This document shows positions 47,668 to 57,186 of a stretch of 64,000 nucleotides of DNA, piece by piece; position 1 is the first letter of the stretch, and each line of letters opens with the position of its first letter. The stretch spans positions 21,991 through 85,990 of the forward strand of contig CALTYZ010000010.1 of the NCBI GenBank assembly GCA_943913645.1, given 5' to 3'. The notes below the pieces were generated by a model. That model worked only from the letters and a program-made list of their open reading frames with translations, was not told where the DNA came from and did not search any database. Both the position numbers and the translations under genes were made by a program. This DNA comes from an uncultured Corynebacterium sp. (GTDB lineage: Bacteria; Actinomycetota; Actinomycetes; Mycobacteriales; Mycobacteriaceae).

Positions 47668-48804
47668 ATGACGCAGCTGTTCGAAGCGATGCCTGACCTT
47701 AACACTTTGCGCGCCCGTGGGACCCGAAAATGGACCCAGTACCCGGCCGATGTGATCCCCATGTTCGTTGCTGAAAGCGACTTCCCTACCGCCCCGGCGG
47801 TCAAAGAGGCGATTGTTTCAGCCGCGCAGCGTGACATGTTCGGCTACACCCCCGCACCGCACGCCCACCAGCTGCCGGAGGCGGTGGCTGACTTTTACAG
47901 CGCGCGCTACGGCTGGCGGCCGGATCCGGGCCATGTCGCGCTTGTGCCTGACGTGGTGCGCGGCGTGCTGCTGGCGATTGAGCATTTCACCACTGGCCCA
48001 GTCATTGTGCCTATCCCGGCGTACTTCCCGTTTTTGTCCATCGCGGATGCCGCTGGGCGTGAGCGTGTTGATATCGGCAGTGACAACGGTCTTGACCTGG
48101 TGGAGGTGGAGTCGGCGTTTCAGCGTGGGGCGGGCAGCATTATCGTGACTAACCCGTTCAACCCCGGCGGGTGGATGTTGAATGCCGAGGAGCTAGATCA
48201 GATCTGCGCTATTGCCCGGCGCTATAACGGGCGGGTGATTGTGGATGAGATTCACGCACCGTTGACCTACGGGGTGGCGCATGTGTGTGCCGCACAGCGC
48301 AACCCTGATGTGTGCATTACGGTGACGGCGGCGTCAAAGGCGTGGAATGTTGCAGGGCTGAAGTGTGCGCAGCTGATTTTCTCCAATGATGCAGACGTCG
48401 CCACCTGGAAGCGGGTGAACCCGGTGCTCAAAGACGGGGTGGGCACGCTTGGCATTGTGGCTGCGCAGGCATGCTACCGCGACGGGCGTGAGTTTCTCGA
48501 CGAGGAGGTTGCTGTGCTCAAAACCAACCGGGACTGGTTAGTGCAGCACCTCCCGGAGGCAATTGAAGGCATCGGCGTTACCGTGCCGGACGCGACGTAT
48601 CTGATGATGTTGGATTTTAGTAAGACCAAACTGGCTACTGATCGCCCGGCTCGCTTCCTGCTTGAGCACGCGAAGGTGGCGTTGAGTGAAGGCCGTGATT
48701 TCGGTCCGGGCGGTGAGCATCGGGCGCGGTTGAACTTTGCCACTTCCCCGGCGATTGTAAAAGAGGCGGTTGGCCGCCTGGCGCGGGCGATCGAACTGCT
48801 CTAG
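47668..48804 (+). CDS. aecD: PLP-dependent C-S lyase (cystathionine beta-lyase, PatB/MalY type)
   Basis: A 378-residue class I PLP enzyme cleaving cystathionine to homocysteine, pyruvate and ammonia, or related C-S bonds. It has [24 protein letters not shown] at the N-terminus, [21 protein letters not shown] and the PLP lysine in [16 protein letters not shown]. In C. glutamicum aecD is directly followed by brnQ; here treS and a maltokinase gene lie between. ATG 47668; a later ATG (MPDLNTL) is possible. Confidence 0.9.
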   Translation: MTQLFEAMPDLNTLRARGTRKWTQYPADVIPMFVAESDFPTAPAVKEAIVSAAQRDMFGYTPAPHAHQLPEAVADFYSARYGWRPDPGHVALVPDVVRGVLLAIEHFTTGPVIVPIPAYFPFLSIADAAGRERVDIGSDNGLDLVEVESAFQRGAGSIIVTNPFNPGGWMLNAEELDQICAIARRYNGRVIVDEIHAPLTYGVAHVCAAQRNPDVCITVTAASKAWNVAGLKCAQLIFSNDADVATWKRVNPVLKDGVGTLGIVAAQACYRDGREFLDEEVAVLKTNRDWLVQHLPEAIEGIGVTVPDATYLMMLDFSKTKLATDRPARFLLEHAKVALSEGRDFGPGGEHRARLNFATSPAIVKEAVGRLARAIELL

Positions 48805-48828
48805 TGTGCGCGACTACTGTAAGTGGCC

Positions 48829-50529
48829 ATGGAATACACCCCGCAGGCGTCTGATTTTAGCCCGCCCGCCCCCGTTGAGCAGCCGTGGGAGCGCCCGGAC
48901 CCGCAGTGGTACAAGGACGCCGTTTTCTACGAAGTGTTGGTGCGCGCCTTTTATGACCCGGATGGCACCGGTTCCGGCACCCTGCGCGGGGTGGAAGAGA
49001 AGCTGGATTATCTGCAGTGGCTTGGGGTGGATTGCTTGTGGCTGCCGCCGTTTTATGATTCGCCGCTGAAAGATGGCGGCTATGACATCCGTGATTTTCG
49101 TCGGGTGCTGCCGGAGTTCGGCACGGTCGAGGACTTCGTTTCGCTTATCGACGCCGCCCATAAACGCGGCATCCGCATCATCACCGACTTTCCGATCAAC
49201 CACACCTCCGACCAGCACATGTGGTTTCGCGAGTCGCGGGCGAACCCTGATGGGCCCTACGGCGACTACTACGTGTGGACGGATAATGACGCCCAGTACG
49301 ACGGCACCCGCATCATTTTCATCGACACCGAGGAGTCCAATTGGACGTTTGATCCGGTGCGGAAGCAGTACTACTGGCACCGGTTCTTCTCACACCAGCC
49401 GGATTTGAACTATGACAATCCAAAGGTGCACGACGAGATCCTCGATGTGATCCGTTTCTGGCTGGACCTGGGCATGGACGGGATTCGCCTTGACGCGATC
49501 CCGTACCTGTTTGAGCGCGAAGGCACCACGAGCGAGAACCTGCCGGAGACACATGGGTTCATCAAAAAGGTGCGTAGGCTGTTTGATGAGCACTACCCGG
49601 GCCGCTTTTTGCTCGCTGAGGCGAATCAGCTGCCGGATGAGGTGGTTGCGTATTTCGGTGAAAACGGTGGCGATGAATGCCAGATGGCGTTTCATTTTCC
49701 GGTCATGCCGCGCATCTTCATGGGGCTGCATCAGGAGTCGGCGCAGCCCATCATCGACATTTTGCGCCAAACCCCGGACATTCCAGAGACCGCCCAGTGG
49801 GGCATTTTCCTGCGCAACCATGATGAGTTGACGTTGGAGATGGTCAGCGAAGAAGAGCGCGACTACATGTACAAGTCCTATGCGTTCGACCCGCGCATGC
49901 GGGCCAATGTGGGTATTCGTCGCCGGCTGGCACCGTTGCTTGGTGGGCACCGTGACCGCCTGGAGTTGGCCCATGCGCTGTTGTTGTCGCTGCCGGGTTC
50001 ACCGTTTTTGTATTACGGCGATGAGATTGGCATGGGGGATAATATTTGGTTGCCGGACCGGGATGGGGTGCGTACCCCGATGCAGTGGTCAAACAACCGC
50101 AATGGCGGGTTTTCCACTGCTGATCCGGAGCAGTTGTATTTGCCGCCGGTGCGCAATGACCAGTACGGCTACCACATCGTCAATGTGGAATCCCAGATGG
50201 GCCGGGACAATTCGCTGCTGCACTGGGTGCGCACCTTGGTGCACATTCGCAAGCAGTACAAGGCGTTTGGGCGTGGTTCTTACATTGAGGTTGAGCACGG
50301 CAACCCGCATGTGCTCGCGTTCATCCGTGAGTACGACGGCGGCACCGAGCGCATCCTGTGCGTGCACAACATGAGCTCGCGCCCCCAGCCGGTGCAGATG
50401 CAGCTCAGTAGGTACGCGGGCGTTGCGCCACGGGAACTCTCGGGCGGCGTCGAGTTCCCCGCGATCGGGGAGCTGCCCTGGCTGGTCACCCTCGCGCCCC
50501 ACGGGTTTTTCTGGTTCGATATTTCCTGA
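48829..50529 (+). CDS. treS: Trehalose synthase (maltose alpha-D-glucosyltransferase, GH13)
   Basis: A 566-residue GH13 enzyme interconverting maltose and trehalose. WYKDAVFYEVLVRAFYD opens the barrel; catalytic sites are DGIRLDAIPYLFEREG (nucleophile Asp), LLAEANQLPDEV (acid/base Glu) and LRNHDELTLEM (Asp). A TACTGT ends eight bases before ATG 48829, which fits a leaderless mRNA; GTG 48823 is the alternative. It overlaps the maltokinase gene by one base. Together they form the TreS-Mak route from trehalose to maltose-1-phosphate. Confidence 0.95.
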   Translation: MEYTPQASDFSPPAPVEQPWERPDPQWYKDAVFYEVLVRAFYDPDGTGSGTLRGVEEKLDYLQWLGVDCLWLPPFYDSPLKDGGYDIRDFRRVLPEFGTVEDFVSLIDAAHKRGIRIITDFPINHTSDQHMWFRESRANPDGPYGDYYVWTDNDAQYDGTRIIFIDTEESNWTFDPVRKQYYWHRFFSHQPDLNYDNPKVHDEILDVIRFWLDLGMDGIRLDAIPYLFEREGTTSENLPETHGFIKKVRRLFDEHYPGRFLLAEANQLPDEVVAYFGENGGDECQMAFHFPVMPRIFMGLHQESAQPIIDILRQTPDIPETAQWGIFLRNHDELTLEMVSEEERDYMYKSYAFDPRMRANVGIRRRLAPLLGGHRDRLELAHALLLSLPGSPFLYYGDEIGMGDNIWLPDRDGVRTPMQWSNNRNGGFSTADPEQLYLPPVRNDQYGYHIVNVESQMGRDNSLLHWVRTLVHIRKQYKAFGRGSYIEVEHGNPHVLAFIREYDGGTERILCVHNMSSRPQPVQMQLSRYAGVAPRELSGGVEFPAIGELPWLVTLAPHGFFWFDIS

Positions 50530-51638
50530 TGATCGATATCACGGCGGAGCGGTTTTTTGGCGGGAAGGCGTCCACGGTGGTCGGCGGTGGCGTCGTCAAG
50601 CGAAAGGCCCTGGGCGAGTTTGAATGGCAGCTGTGTGACATTGTTCTCGATGATGGGCAGGAGCAGACTTACCAGGTTGTAGTCGGTGACGCAGCGCGCG
50701 ACGTCTTGCATACACCGGCGGGGGCGAATGCCTATGTGGCGCACATGGACACCCTCGGCGAGGTGCATGGCACGCTCAAGCAACACGAGGCAAGCCCAAT
50801 GGGTGTGGAGCAGTCCAACACGTCACTGTTGGTGGGTGAGACGATTGTGAAGGTGTTTCGCAAGCTGGAACGCGGTCTTAACCCAGATGTTGAGCTGCTC
50901 AGCCAGATTGAAAACCCGCATGTGGCGGCGGTGACTGGCTATGTCACGCTCGGTGAGGTGACGTTAGCGATGCAGCAGGAACGCATTTGCGGCACGGACG
51001 GGTTTGTGCTGGCTACCTCCGGGTTGGCGCCGCAGGCTGCGGGTGATCTCGGCGCGGCGATCAGCAGCGTGCATGCCTCGTTAGCGCAAACTTTTGGCAC
51101 GGTCGACGTCGCCGCCGACGCACTGCACGGCACGCTGAGCGCGAACCTGGAGGATTATGTGCGGCGCGCGCCGGTGCTGCAGGGGTACGCCGCGGGTATC
51201 GGCGAGCTGTACGCCAACGCGTTTGCGGGAAGGCACGCCTCGCAGCGCATGCTCACGCAGCGGGTGCACGGCGATTTGCACTTGGGCCAAACCCTGCGCT
51301 CTGATAGCCCGGATCAGCGCTGGTATCTCATTGATTTTGAGGGGGAGCCGGCCCGCCCGCTGGCGGATCGGCGCCGCAGGGATCATCCTTTGCGCGATGT
51401 GGCTGGCATGGTGCGCTCCTTCGGCTACGCGCGTGCCGTGGGTGGGCTGGATGCGCAGTGGGAAGCCGATGCTGTGGCGCAGCTGCTGACAGGCTACGGT
51501 GAGGTCGATGCGGCGCTGCTCAAGGCCTATGTAGTGGATAAGGCGGCGTACGAGGTGGTGTACGAGGCGAATAACAGGCCGGATTGGGTTGAGATTCCGT
51601 TGCGGGCGATCCGGCAGCTCACCGGCGAGATCTCATAG
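50529..51638 (+). CDS. mak: Maltokinase
   Basis: A 369-residue kinase-like protein phosphorylating maltose to maltose-1-phosphate with ATP. The catalytic loop is RVHGDLHLGQTLR and the metal motif LIDFEGEPARPLADRRRRDHPLRDVAGMVRSF, as in mycobacterial Mak/Pep2. At 369 residues it is shorter than the usual ~450, mostly at the N-terminal cap. TGATG overlap with treS shows coupling. It would feed GlgE-type alpha-glucan synthesis; no glgE is seen in the window. Confidence 0.88.
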   Translation: MIDITAERFFGGKASTVVGGGVVKRKALGEFEWQLCDIVLDDGQEQTYQVVVGDAARDVLHTPAGANAYVAHMDTLGEVHGTLKQHEASPMGVEQSNTSLLVGETIVKVFRKLERGLNPDVELLSQIENPHVAAVTGYVTLGEVTLAMQQERICGTDGFVLATSGLAPQAAGDLGAAISSVHASLAQTFGTVDVAADALHGTLSANLEDYVRRAPVLQGYAAGIGELYANAFAGRHASQRMLTQRVHGDLHLGQTLRSDSPDQRWYLIDFEGEPARPLADRRRRDHPLRDVAGMVRSFGYARAVGGLDAQWEADAVAQLLTGYGEVDAALLKAYVVDKAAYEVVYEANNRPDWVEIPLRAIRQLTGEIS

Positions 51639-51672
51639 AGTGGGAACAACTTCCCAAATTGGGCTCATGATT

Positions 51673-51694
51673 GTACTGTGAGTGATTCCAGTAC
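51673..51694. promoter_or_regulatory. Inverted repeat before brnQ
   Basis: GTACTG (51673-51678) and CAGTAC (51689-51694) flank ten bases, 30 bases upstream of the brnQ start. A second small hairpin GGGAA-CAAC-TTCCC lies just before it. Possible operator or leader hairpin; unproven. Confidence 0.35.
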
Positions 51695-51723
51695 ACTCTC
51701 AGCGTCTCTTTGAGGAGGTTCTC

Positions 51724-53067
51724 GTGGGGACCACCATCGCGATCACATCGCTCGCCCTGTTTTCCATGTTCTTCGGCGCGGGCAACCTGATCTTCCCGCC
51801 ACTGTTGGCCGTCCAGGCCGGCGATAACTTCTGGCCCGCTATCCTTGGCTTCCTCGGCACCGGCGCACTGCTGCCGGTGCTTGCTGTCATCGCCATCGCA
51901 CTCGCCGGTACTGACGTGCGCGATTTGGCACAGCGCGCGGGCACCATCTTCGGCGTGCTGTTTCCAGTGTTGGCCTACTTGTCCATCGGCGCATTTTACG
52001 CCCTGCCGCGCACCGGGGCGGTGTCAATGGAAACCGCGATCACTCCCCTGTTTGGTGCTGAGGGGGTGTTTGCTTCCGGGGTGTTCAACATCATCTTTTT
52101 CGGAGTCGCGCTAGCACTATCCTGGAACCCCACCACCATCATGGACACCCTGGGTAAATTCCTGGTGCCCACACTGGTGGTGTTGTTGCTGATCATGATC
52201 GCGGTCTCCCTGAGCCGCTGGGGGGCAGAACCATCGACCCCAGCACCCGAATACGCTGACTCCCCGTTTACCGCCGGCCTGCTTGAGGGCTACCTGACCA
52301 TGGACTCGATCGCAGCATTGGCGTTTGCCATCGTGGTCATCTCAACCCTGCGCGCGAAGGGATATCAGGGCCGTGAGCTGGTCAACGGCACGATCGTTGC
52401 CGGGGTAGGTGCTGGTTTCATGCTGGCATTGATCTATTTGGGCTTGGGCGGTATCGGCCGGGTCATCCCCGACGGCGCACAGTACGAAAACGGTGCTGGG
52501 CTGCTTGCTGATGCCTCCAATCTCACCATGGGCACCGCCGGCCAGATCATCTTCTCGCTCGTTGTTCTGCTCGCCTGCCTGACTACCGCCGTTGGTCTGA
52601 TCACAGCCACCGCCGAGTACTTCGCGCAGCAGTTCCCCGGTTCCTACCGCACCTGGGCGATCATCTTCACCGTCTGGTCGATGGTGTTTGCCACCCAGGG
52701 GCTATCGTTCATCATGGCGATTGCCGCACCGGTGATCGGTTTTCTCTACCCGCCGGCCATCGCGCTGATTCTGGTGACGCTGATTGAGCCGGCGTTTCGC
52801 TCCCACACCCGCTTCACCTGGGCACTCATCCTGCCGGTGTGGGCTGCGGTGGTGTTCTCCCTGATTGAGACTTTCATCGGCCTCGGCTGGGGCGCCGGTG
52901 GGCTGTCTCCAATCGTGAGCTGGGCTCCGCTTTTCGACGTCGGCCTTGGCTGGGTTGTTCCCGTCCTCATCGCCTTCGTGGTCGGGCTGGTCATCGACTG
53001 GGTCAACCCGAAAACCCCGCGGGAAATCGGGACGGTGACCACAAGGAGCGTTGCTCAGGTGCAGTAG
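51724..53067 (+). CDS. brnQ: Branched-chain amino acid transporter, LIVCS family
   Basis: A 447-residue sodium-coupled symporter for isoleucine, leucine and valine. ITSLALFSMFFGAGNLIFPPLLAVQAG is the family's first-helix signature; about 12 membrane segments follow, with YLTMDSIAALAFAIVVISTLRAKG in the middle. GTG 51724 has GAGGAGG about five bases upstream and gives an N-terminus like relatives. Unlike C. glutamicum, it is separated from aecD by treS and mak. Confidence 0.93.
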   Translation: MGTTIAITSLALFSMFFGAGNLIFPPLLAVQAGDNFWPAILGFLGTGALLPVLAVIAIALAGTDVRDLAQRAGTIFGVLFPVLAYLSIGAFYALPRTGAVSMETAITPLFGAEGVFASGVFNIIFFGVALALSWNPTTIMDTLGKFLVPTLVVLLLIMIAVSLSRWGAEPSTPAPEYADSPFTAGLLEGYLTMDSIAALAFAIVVISTLRAKGYQGRELVNGTIVAGVGAGFMLALIYLGLGGIGRVIPDGAQYENGAGLLADASNLTMGTAGQIIFSLVVLLACLTTAVGLITATAEYFAQQFPGSYRTWAIIFTVWSMVFATQGLSFIMAIAAPVIGFLYPPAIALILVTLIEPAFRSHTRFTWALILPVWAAVVFSLIETFIGLGWGAGGLSPIVSWAPLFDVGLGWVVPVLIAFVVGLVIDWVNPKTPREIGTVTTRSVAQVQ

Positions 53068-53077
53068 CGTGGCCGGT

Positions 53078-54070
53078 ATGCACACACCGCTTTCCCTGAT
53101 TGATTTCTGCACGAAATACTCCGGTGAGACCGTCGGCGAGGCAATGCAGCGCTCCGTCACCTTTGCGCAGCGCGCGGAGCAGCTTGGATACACACGGATC
53201 TGGTATTCCGAGCACCACAACATCGCCTCCATTGTCTCCTCTGTGCCGTCCGTGCTCATCTCACATATCGGCGCGCAGACACACACCATCCGCCTCGGCG
53301 CCGGTGGGGTGATGCTGCCGAACCATTCCCCGTATGTGATTGCGGAGCAGTTCGGCATGCTCGAAGAGCTCTACCCGGGCCGCATCGACTTAGGCCTTGG
53401 CCGCGCACCTGGCACTGACCAGCAAACGCTGGGCCGGGCGCTGCGCCGCGACCCGCGCGCCGCCGAGAATTTCCCCCAAGACGTGTTGGAACTGCAAGCC
53501 TGGCTGTCAAACGAGTCACCGCTGCCGGGAGTTGTTGCTGTGCCGGGCTTTGGCACCGATGTGCCCCTATACATCTTGGGCTCATCGATGTTCGGTGCCT
53601 CATTAGCCGCCAAGCTCGGTTTGCCTTACTCCTTTGCCTCCCACTTCGCACCTGAGCATCTTGAGCAGGCCACCACCTACTATCGGGAGCATTACGAGCC
53701 ATCGCAGCGCTACCCGGAGCCGTACTGCATCGCCGCGGTCAACGTCATCGCGGCCGACACAGCCGAGGAGGCTGACCAGCAACAAACAATTGTGCACCGG
53801 GAACGTGTACGAAACTTCATCGGCCGGCGCGGCACGCCCCTGTCGGAAGACCAGCTGGATTCGGTTGTGGAATCGTACCAGGGCAAGCAGATCGTTGATA
53901 TGCTTCGTTACACCGCCAAGGGGACGGGCACGGACGTTGCGGAGTATCTCAACTGGTTCAAGCACCACGCGCAGGCGGATGAGTTGATGATTTCGCTGCA
54001 GGCGCCTTCCCACGCGGATGTGCTTCGCAGCATGGAGATTTTGGCAAATCAGTTGGAGCTCGAACGTTAA
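53078..54070 (+). CDS. Luciferase-like (LLM) flavin-dependent oxidoreductase
   Basis: A 330-residue TIM-barrel protein of the bacterial luciferase superfamily. LGYTRIWYSEHHN, IRLGAGGVMLPNHSPYVIAEQFGMLEELYPGRIDLGLGRAPGTD are the group-1 (MsnO8-like) signatures. It probably uses reduced FMN; substrate unknown. It follows brnQ by ten bases in the same order as in C. glutamicum, and precedes an ABC importer. Confidence 0.9.
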   Translation: MHTPLSLIDFCTKYSGETVGEAMQRSVTFAQRAEQLGYTRIWYSEHHNIASIVSSVPSVLISHIGAQTHTIRLGAGGVMLPNHSPYVIAEQFGMLEELYPGRIDLGLGRAPGTDQQTLGRALRRDPRAAENFPQDVLELQAWLSNESPLPGVVAVPGFGTDVPLYILGSSMFGASLAAKLGLPYSFASHFAPEHLEQATTYYREHYEPSQRYPEPYCIAAVNVIAADTAEEADQQQTIVHRERVRNFIGRRGTPLSEDQLDSVVESYQGKQIVDMLRYTAKGTGTDVAEYLNWFKHHAQADELMISLQAPSHADVLRSMEILANQLELER

Positions 54071-54071
54071 G

Positions 54072-55514
54072 ATGAAGCACACCCGGTTCGCCGGCCCCCT
54101 TTTGATCACCGCCACGCTGGCGGCATGCTCACCGCAGGTAGCACCGTCGGCGAACCAGCTCACCGTCGCGGCATCCGCACCACCGGCCAGCCTCGATTTC
54201 ACCACCACAGGCGGGGCGGCAGCACCGCAAGCGTTAATGGGCAATGTCTACGAAACACTTGTGCGTATTGACGCCACCGGCCAACCCCAACCCCACCTCG
54301 CCACCTCTTGGGATGTCTCTGATGACGGCACCACCTACCGTTTTCACCTGCGCGAAGGCGTGACCTTTTCCAACGGGCGGCCGTTTACCGCGGCAGATGC
54401 CGCCTTTTCCATTGACTATGTGCAAACGCAGTGGACAAACGGGCTGAAGACACAGATGAACCCGGTGGAGTATGCGAAACCTCTCGACGCGTTGACGCTG
54501 GAGGTGGGGTTGAAGGAGGCGTCAGAAAGCTGGCTGTGGTCAATGGGAACATTTACTGGCGCAATGATGTGCGAAGAGTCAATCCCGCGCCTGGCCACAG
54601 ACCCGTTGGGCACCGGGCCCTACACACTGACCCGCTTCGATGAGGGCACCGCAATCAGTTTCCAGGCACGTGATGACTACTGGGGTCAGGTCAGCCACGA
54701 CGCGCAGATCCGCTACTTTTCTGACGCGGTGGCTGCCGTCAACGCGCTGCGCACCGGGGACGTGGACATGGTGTGGCAGATGCAGGCCCCCCAGCTGGTA
54801 GAAGCACTGCCGGACACGATTGATGTGCAAGTTGGCACCACCAACGGCGAAGTGATCTTCTCCATGAACAACAACGCCGCGCCGTTCAACGACCCGGAGG
54901 TGCGCCGCGCCGCCGCCTACGCCATTGACCGGGCTGCGTTGAACAAGGTCGTCTATAACGGCCTGGGCACCGATACCGGCGGAGCCCCCGTGCCACCGAC
55001 AGACCCGTGGTTTAGCGGCAAGGACTATTTCCCGTACGACCCGCAGCTGGCCAAGGAGTTACTTGCCGGGCGCACCCCCGAGGTGACCATCACGGTGCCG
55101 AGCCTGCCTTATGCGCAGACCGCCTCAGAGCTGATCTTCTCCCAACTGCGCGAGGTGGGGTTTCAGGTGCGGTTGGAAACAGTGGAGTTTCCGGCTGTGT
55201 GGCTCAATCAGGTGTTGACCCACAGCGACTACCAGGCGTCCATCGTCGCCCACGTGGAGCCGCGCGACTTGAACAATCTTTTCGGCAACCCGGACTACTA
55301 CTTAGGCTACGACTCGGAAACCACCCGCGATCTGCTGGCCGCTGAACGCTTCGATGCGGCCGTTGAGCAGATCATGGCCGACGCCGCGGCACTGACCTTG
55401 GTCAATGCGCCAAATATTGTGCTCACCCGCCCCGGGGTCGGTGGTGTGGACCCGAATGTGGTTACCGATTCGCTCCCCCTGAACACGATCCAGCTTGCCG
55501 AGGACGCCCAGTGA
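54072..55514 (+). CDS. ABC transporter substrate-binding lipoprotein (peptide/nickel family)
   Basis: A 480-residue family 5 solute-binding protein anchored by a lipid at Cys19 (LLITATLAACSPQ). GNVYETLVRIDATGQPQPHLATSWDVSDDGTTYRFHLREGVTFSNGRPFTAADAAFS is the family signature. The ligand could be a peptide or a metal chelate. Starts one base after the oxidoreductase stop; overlaps the first permease gene by four bases. The four genes to 58516 form one importer. Confidence 0.92.
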   Translation: MKHTRFAGPLLITATLAACSPQVAPSANQLTVAASAPPASLDFTTTGGAAAPQALMGNVYETLVRIDATGQPQPHLATSWDVSDDGTTYRFHLREGVTFSNGRPFTAADAAFSIDYVQTQWTNGLKTQMNPVEYAKPLDALTLEVGLKEASESWLWSMGTFTGAMMCEESIPRLATDPLGTGPYTLTRFDEGTAISFQARDDYWGQVSHDAQIRYFSDAVAAVNALRTGDVDMVWQMQAPQLVEALPDTIDVQVGTTNGEVIFSMNNNAAPFNDPEVRRAAAYAIDRAALNKVVYNGLGTDTGGAPVPPTDPWFSGKDYFPYDPQLAKELLAGRTPEVTITVPSLPYAQTASELIFSQLREVGFQVRLETVEFPAVWLNQVLTHSDYQASIVAHVEPRDLNNLFGNPDYYLGYDSETTRDLLAAERFDAAVEQIMADAAALTLVNAPNIVLTRPGVGGVDPNVVTDSLPLNTIQLAEDAQ

Positions 55515-56410
55515 TCAAAAGCATTGCCAGATTCGTCGTCCTGCTGGTGGCTGCCAGCCTCATTATTTTCATCCTTCTGCGCGCGGTCCCCGGCGACCCG
55601 GCGCGAGTCGCCTTAGGGGTGACTGCAACTGATGAGGCGGTGGCCGAATTGGCTCACCGCCTGGGCACGGACCGGCCCCTGCCGACGCAGTATGTCGAGT
55701 GGGTTGGCGGGCTGCTCACTGGTGATTTCGGGGTGTCTATGGCGTCGGGGCGCGATATTACCCCCACCGTGGTGGAGCGTGCCGGCATTTCACTGACACT
55801 CACGCTGGCTGCCATGGTGCTTGCGCTGACTGTGGCCATTCCGCTTGGTATCCGGTTGGCGCGACGCCCGAATGCGCTGCTTGCTGGGTTGACGCAAGTC
55901 GGTATTGCGGTGCCATCGTTTCTGGTGGGGATACTCACTGTGGCGCTGTTCTCGGTGCGGCTCGGGTGGTTGCCGGCCAACGGGTGGGGCAGCTTCCAGC
56001 ACGCGATTTTGCCGGTGGCCTCGCTTGCGTTGGTGCAGGCGGCGATTCTTACCCGCTATGTGCGCGCGGCGATCACCGAGGAGCTGGGGAAAGATTATGT
56101 GCGCACGGGGCGGGCACAGGGGGCGTCGATACGCAAGGTGTTGTATTCCTCCGTGTTGCGCAACGCTGCGCTGCCTGTGCTTACGGTGACTGGGCTGCAG
56201 CTTTCGACGTTGATTGTGGGTGCTGTTGTGGTTGAGCGCGTGTTCACGATTCCTGGTTTGGGCTCGATGCTTGTTGACGCCGTAGCCAACCGGGATCTCA
56301 CCACCGTCCAAACGGTGATGATGCTGCTGGTCGCGTTTACCTTGACGGTGAATCTGATAGTCGATGTGCTCTACGCGGTGGTGGATCCGCGTGTGAGGAG
56401 GCGGGCATGA
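55511..56410 (+). CDS. ABC transporter permease (DppB-like)
   Basis: A 299-residue inner-membrane permease. FVVLLVAASLIIFILLRAVPGDPARVALG is the typical first segment of DppB/NikB proteins; the EAA-like coupling loop is EELGKDYVRTGRAQGASIRKVLYSSVLRNAALPV. ATGA-type overlaps join it to the binding protein and the second permease. Confidence 0.93.
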   Translation: MIKSIARFVVLLVAASLIIFILLRAVPGDPARVALGVTATDEAVAELAHRLGTDRPLPTQYVEWVGGLLTGDFGVSMASGRDITPTVVERAGISLTLTLAAMVLALTVAIPLGIRLARRPNALLAGLTQVGIAVPSFLVGILTVALFSVRLGWLPANGWGSFQHAILPVASLALVQAAILTRYVRAAITEELGKDYVRTGRAQGASIRKVLYSSVLRNAALPVLTVTGLQLSTLIVGAVVVERVFTIPGLGSMLVDAVANRDLTTVQTVMMLLVAFTLTVNLIVDVLYAVVDPRVRRRA

Positions 56411-57186
56411 AACGCAGTGGTTGGATCCTGCTGGCGCTGGTAGCACTCGCGGGTGTGGTGTCGTTGGTGTGGACACCCTACGACCCACTCCAAGCGCAGC
56501 CCGAGGCCCGATTGCAGCCGTCGAGCCTGGCGCATTGGATGGGCACCGACGAACTTGGTCGCGACGTGGCTTCACGGATCATGGCTGGTGCGCGGTTGAC
56601 CTTGGCTGTTGCAGTGGGGGGTGTGAGCTTGTCGGCCTTGATCGGTATTCCGTTGGGCATTTGGGCTGGCATGCGCAGACGCGTGGTGGAACCTGCTGTG
56701 ATGGCTGCGTCTGATCTGCTGCTTGCTTTTCCTGCGCTGCTGTTGGCCATTGTGTTCACGGCTGTTTTCGGGGCCAGCATTTGGATTGTGGTGCTCGCCA
56801 TTGGGCTAGCCGGCATCCCCGGGTTTGTGCGGGTGGCGCGCGTGGGCACCTTGCAGGTGATGAGTCAGGACTATATTCTCGCGGCACGGGTGGCGCAGGT
56901 GCCCAGGCCGGTGATCGCGCTGCGCCACGTGCTGCCAAATATTGCGCCCCTGGTGGCAACCCAAGTCACTGTGGCGTTCGCGCTGGCGATTTTGGCTGAG
57001 GCCGGCCTGTCGTTTCTTGGGCTGGGCGCGCCCGCACCGTACGCGTCGTGGGGGCGGATGCTGCAGGCGTCCCAGCCGTTTTTGGCCACCTCACCGCATC
57101 TTGCGCTGTGGCCTGGCGCGGCCATTGCCGCAACCGTGCTCGCTTGTAACTTGATCGGGGGCCGTGATGACCACCAGCTCAATTAA
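56407..57186 (+). CDS. ABC transporter permease (DppC-like)
   Basis: A 259-residue second permease. HWMGTDELGRDVASRIMAGARLTLAVAVGGVSLSALIGIPLG is the DppC signature; the coupling loop is MSQDYILAARVAQVPRPVIALRHVLPN. Shorter than typical DppC (~290) because the N-terminal cytoplasmic part is reduced. It overlaps the ATPase gene by 20 bases. Confidence 0.93.
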   Translation: MKRSGWILLALVALAGVVSLVWTPYDPLQAQPEARLQPSSLAHWMGTDELGRDVASRIMAGARLTLAVAVGGVSLSALIGIPLGIWAGMRRRVVEPAVMAASDLLLAFPALLLAIVFTAVFGASIWIVVLAIGLAGIPGFVRVARVGTLQVMSQDYILAARVAQVPRPVIALRHVLPNIAPLVATQVTVAFALAILAEAGLSFLGLGAPAPYASWGRMLQASQPFLATSPHLALWPGAAIAATVLACNLIGGRDDHQLN

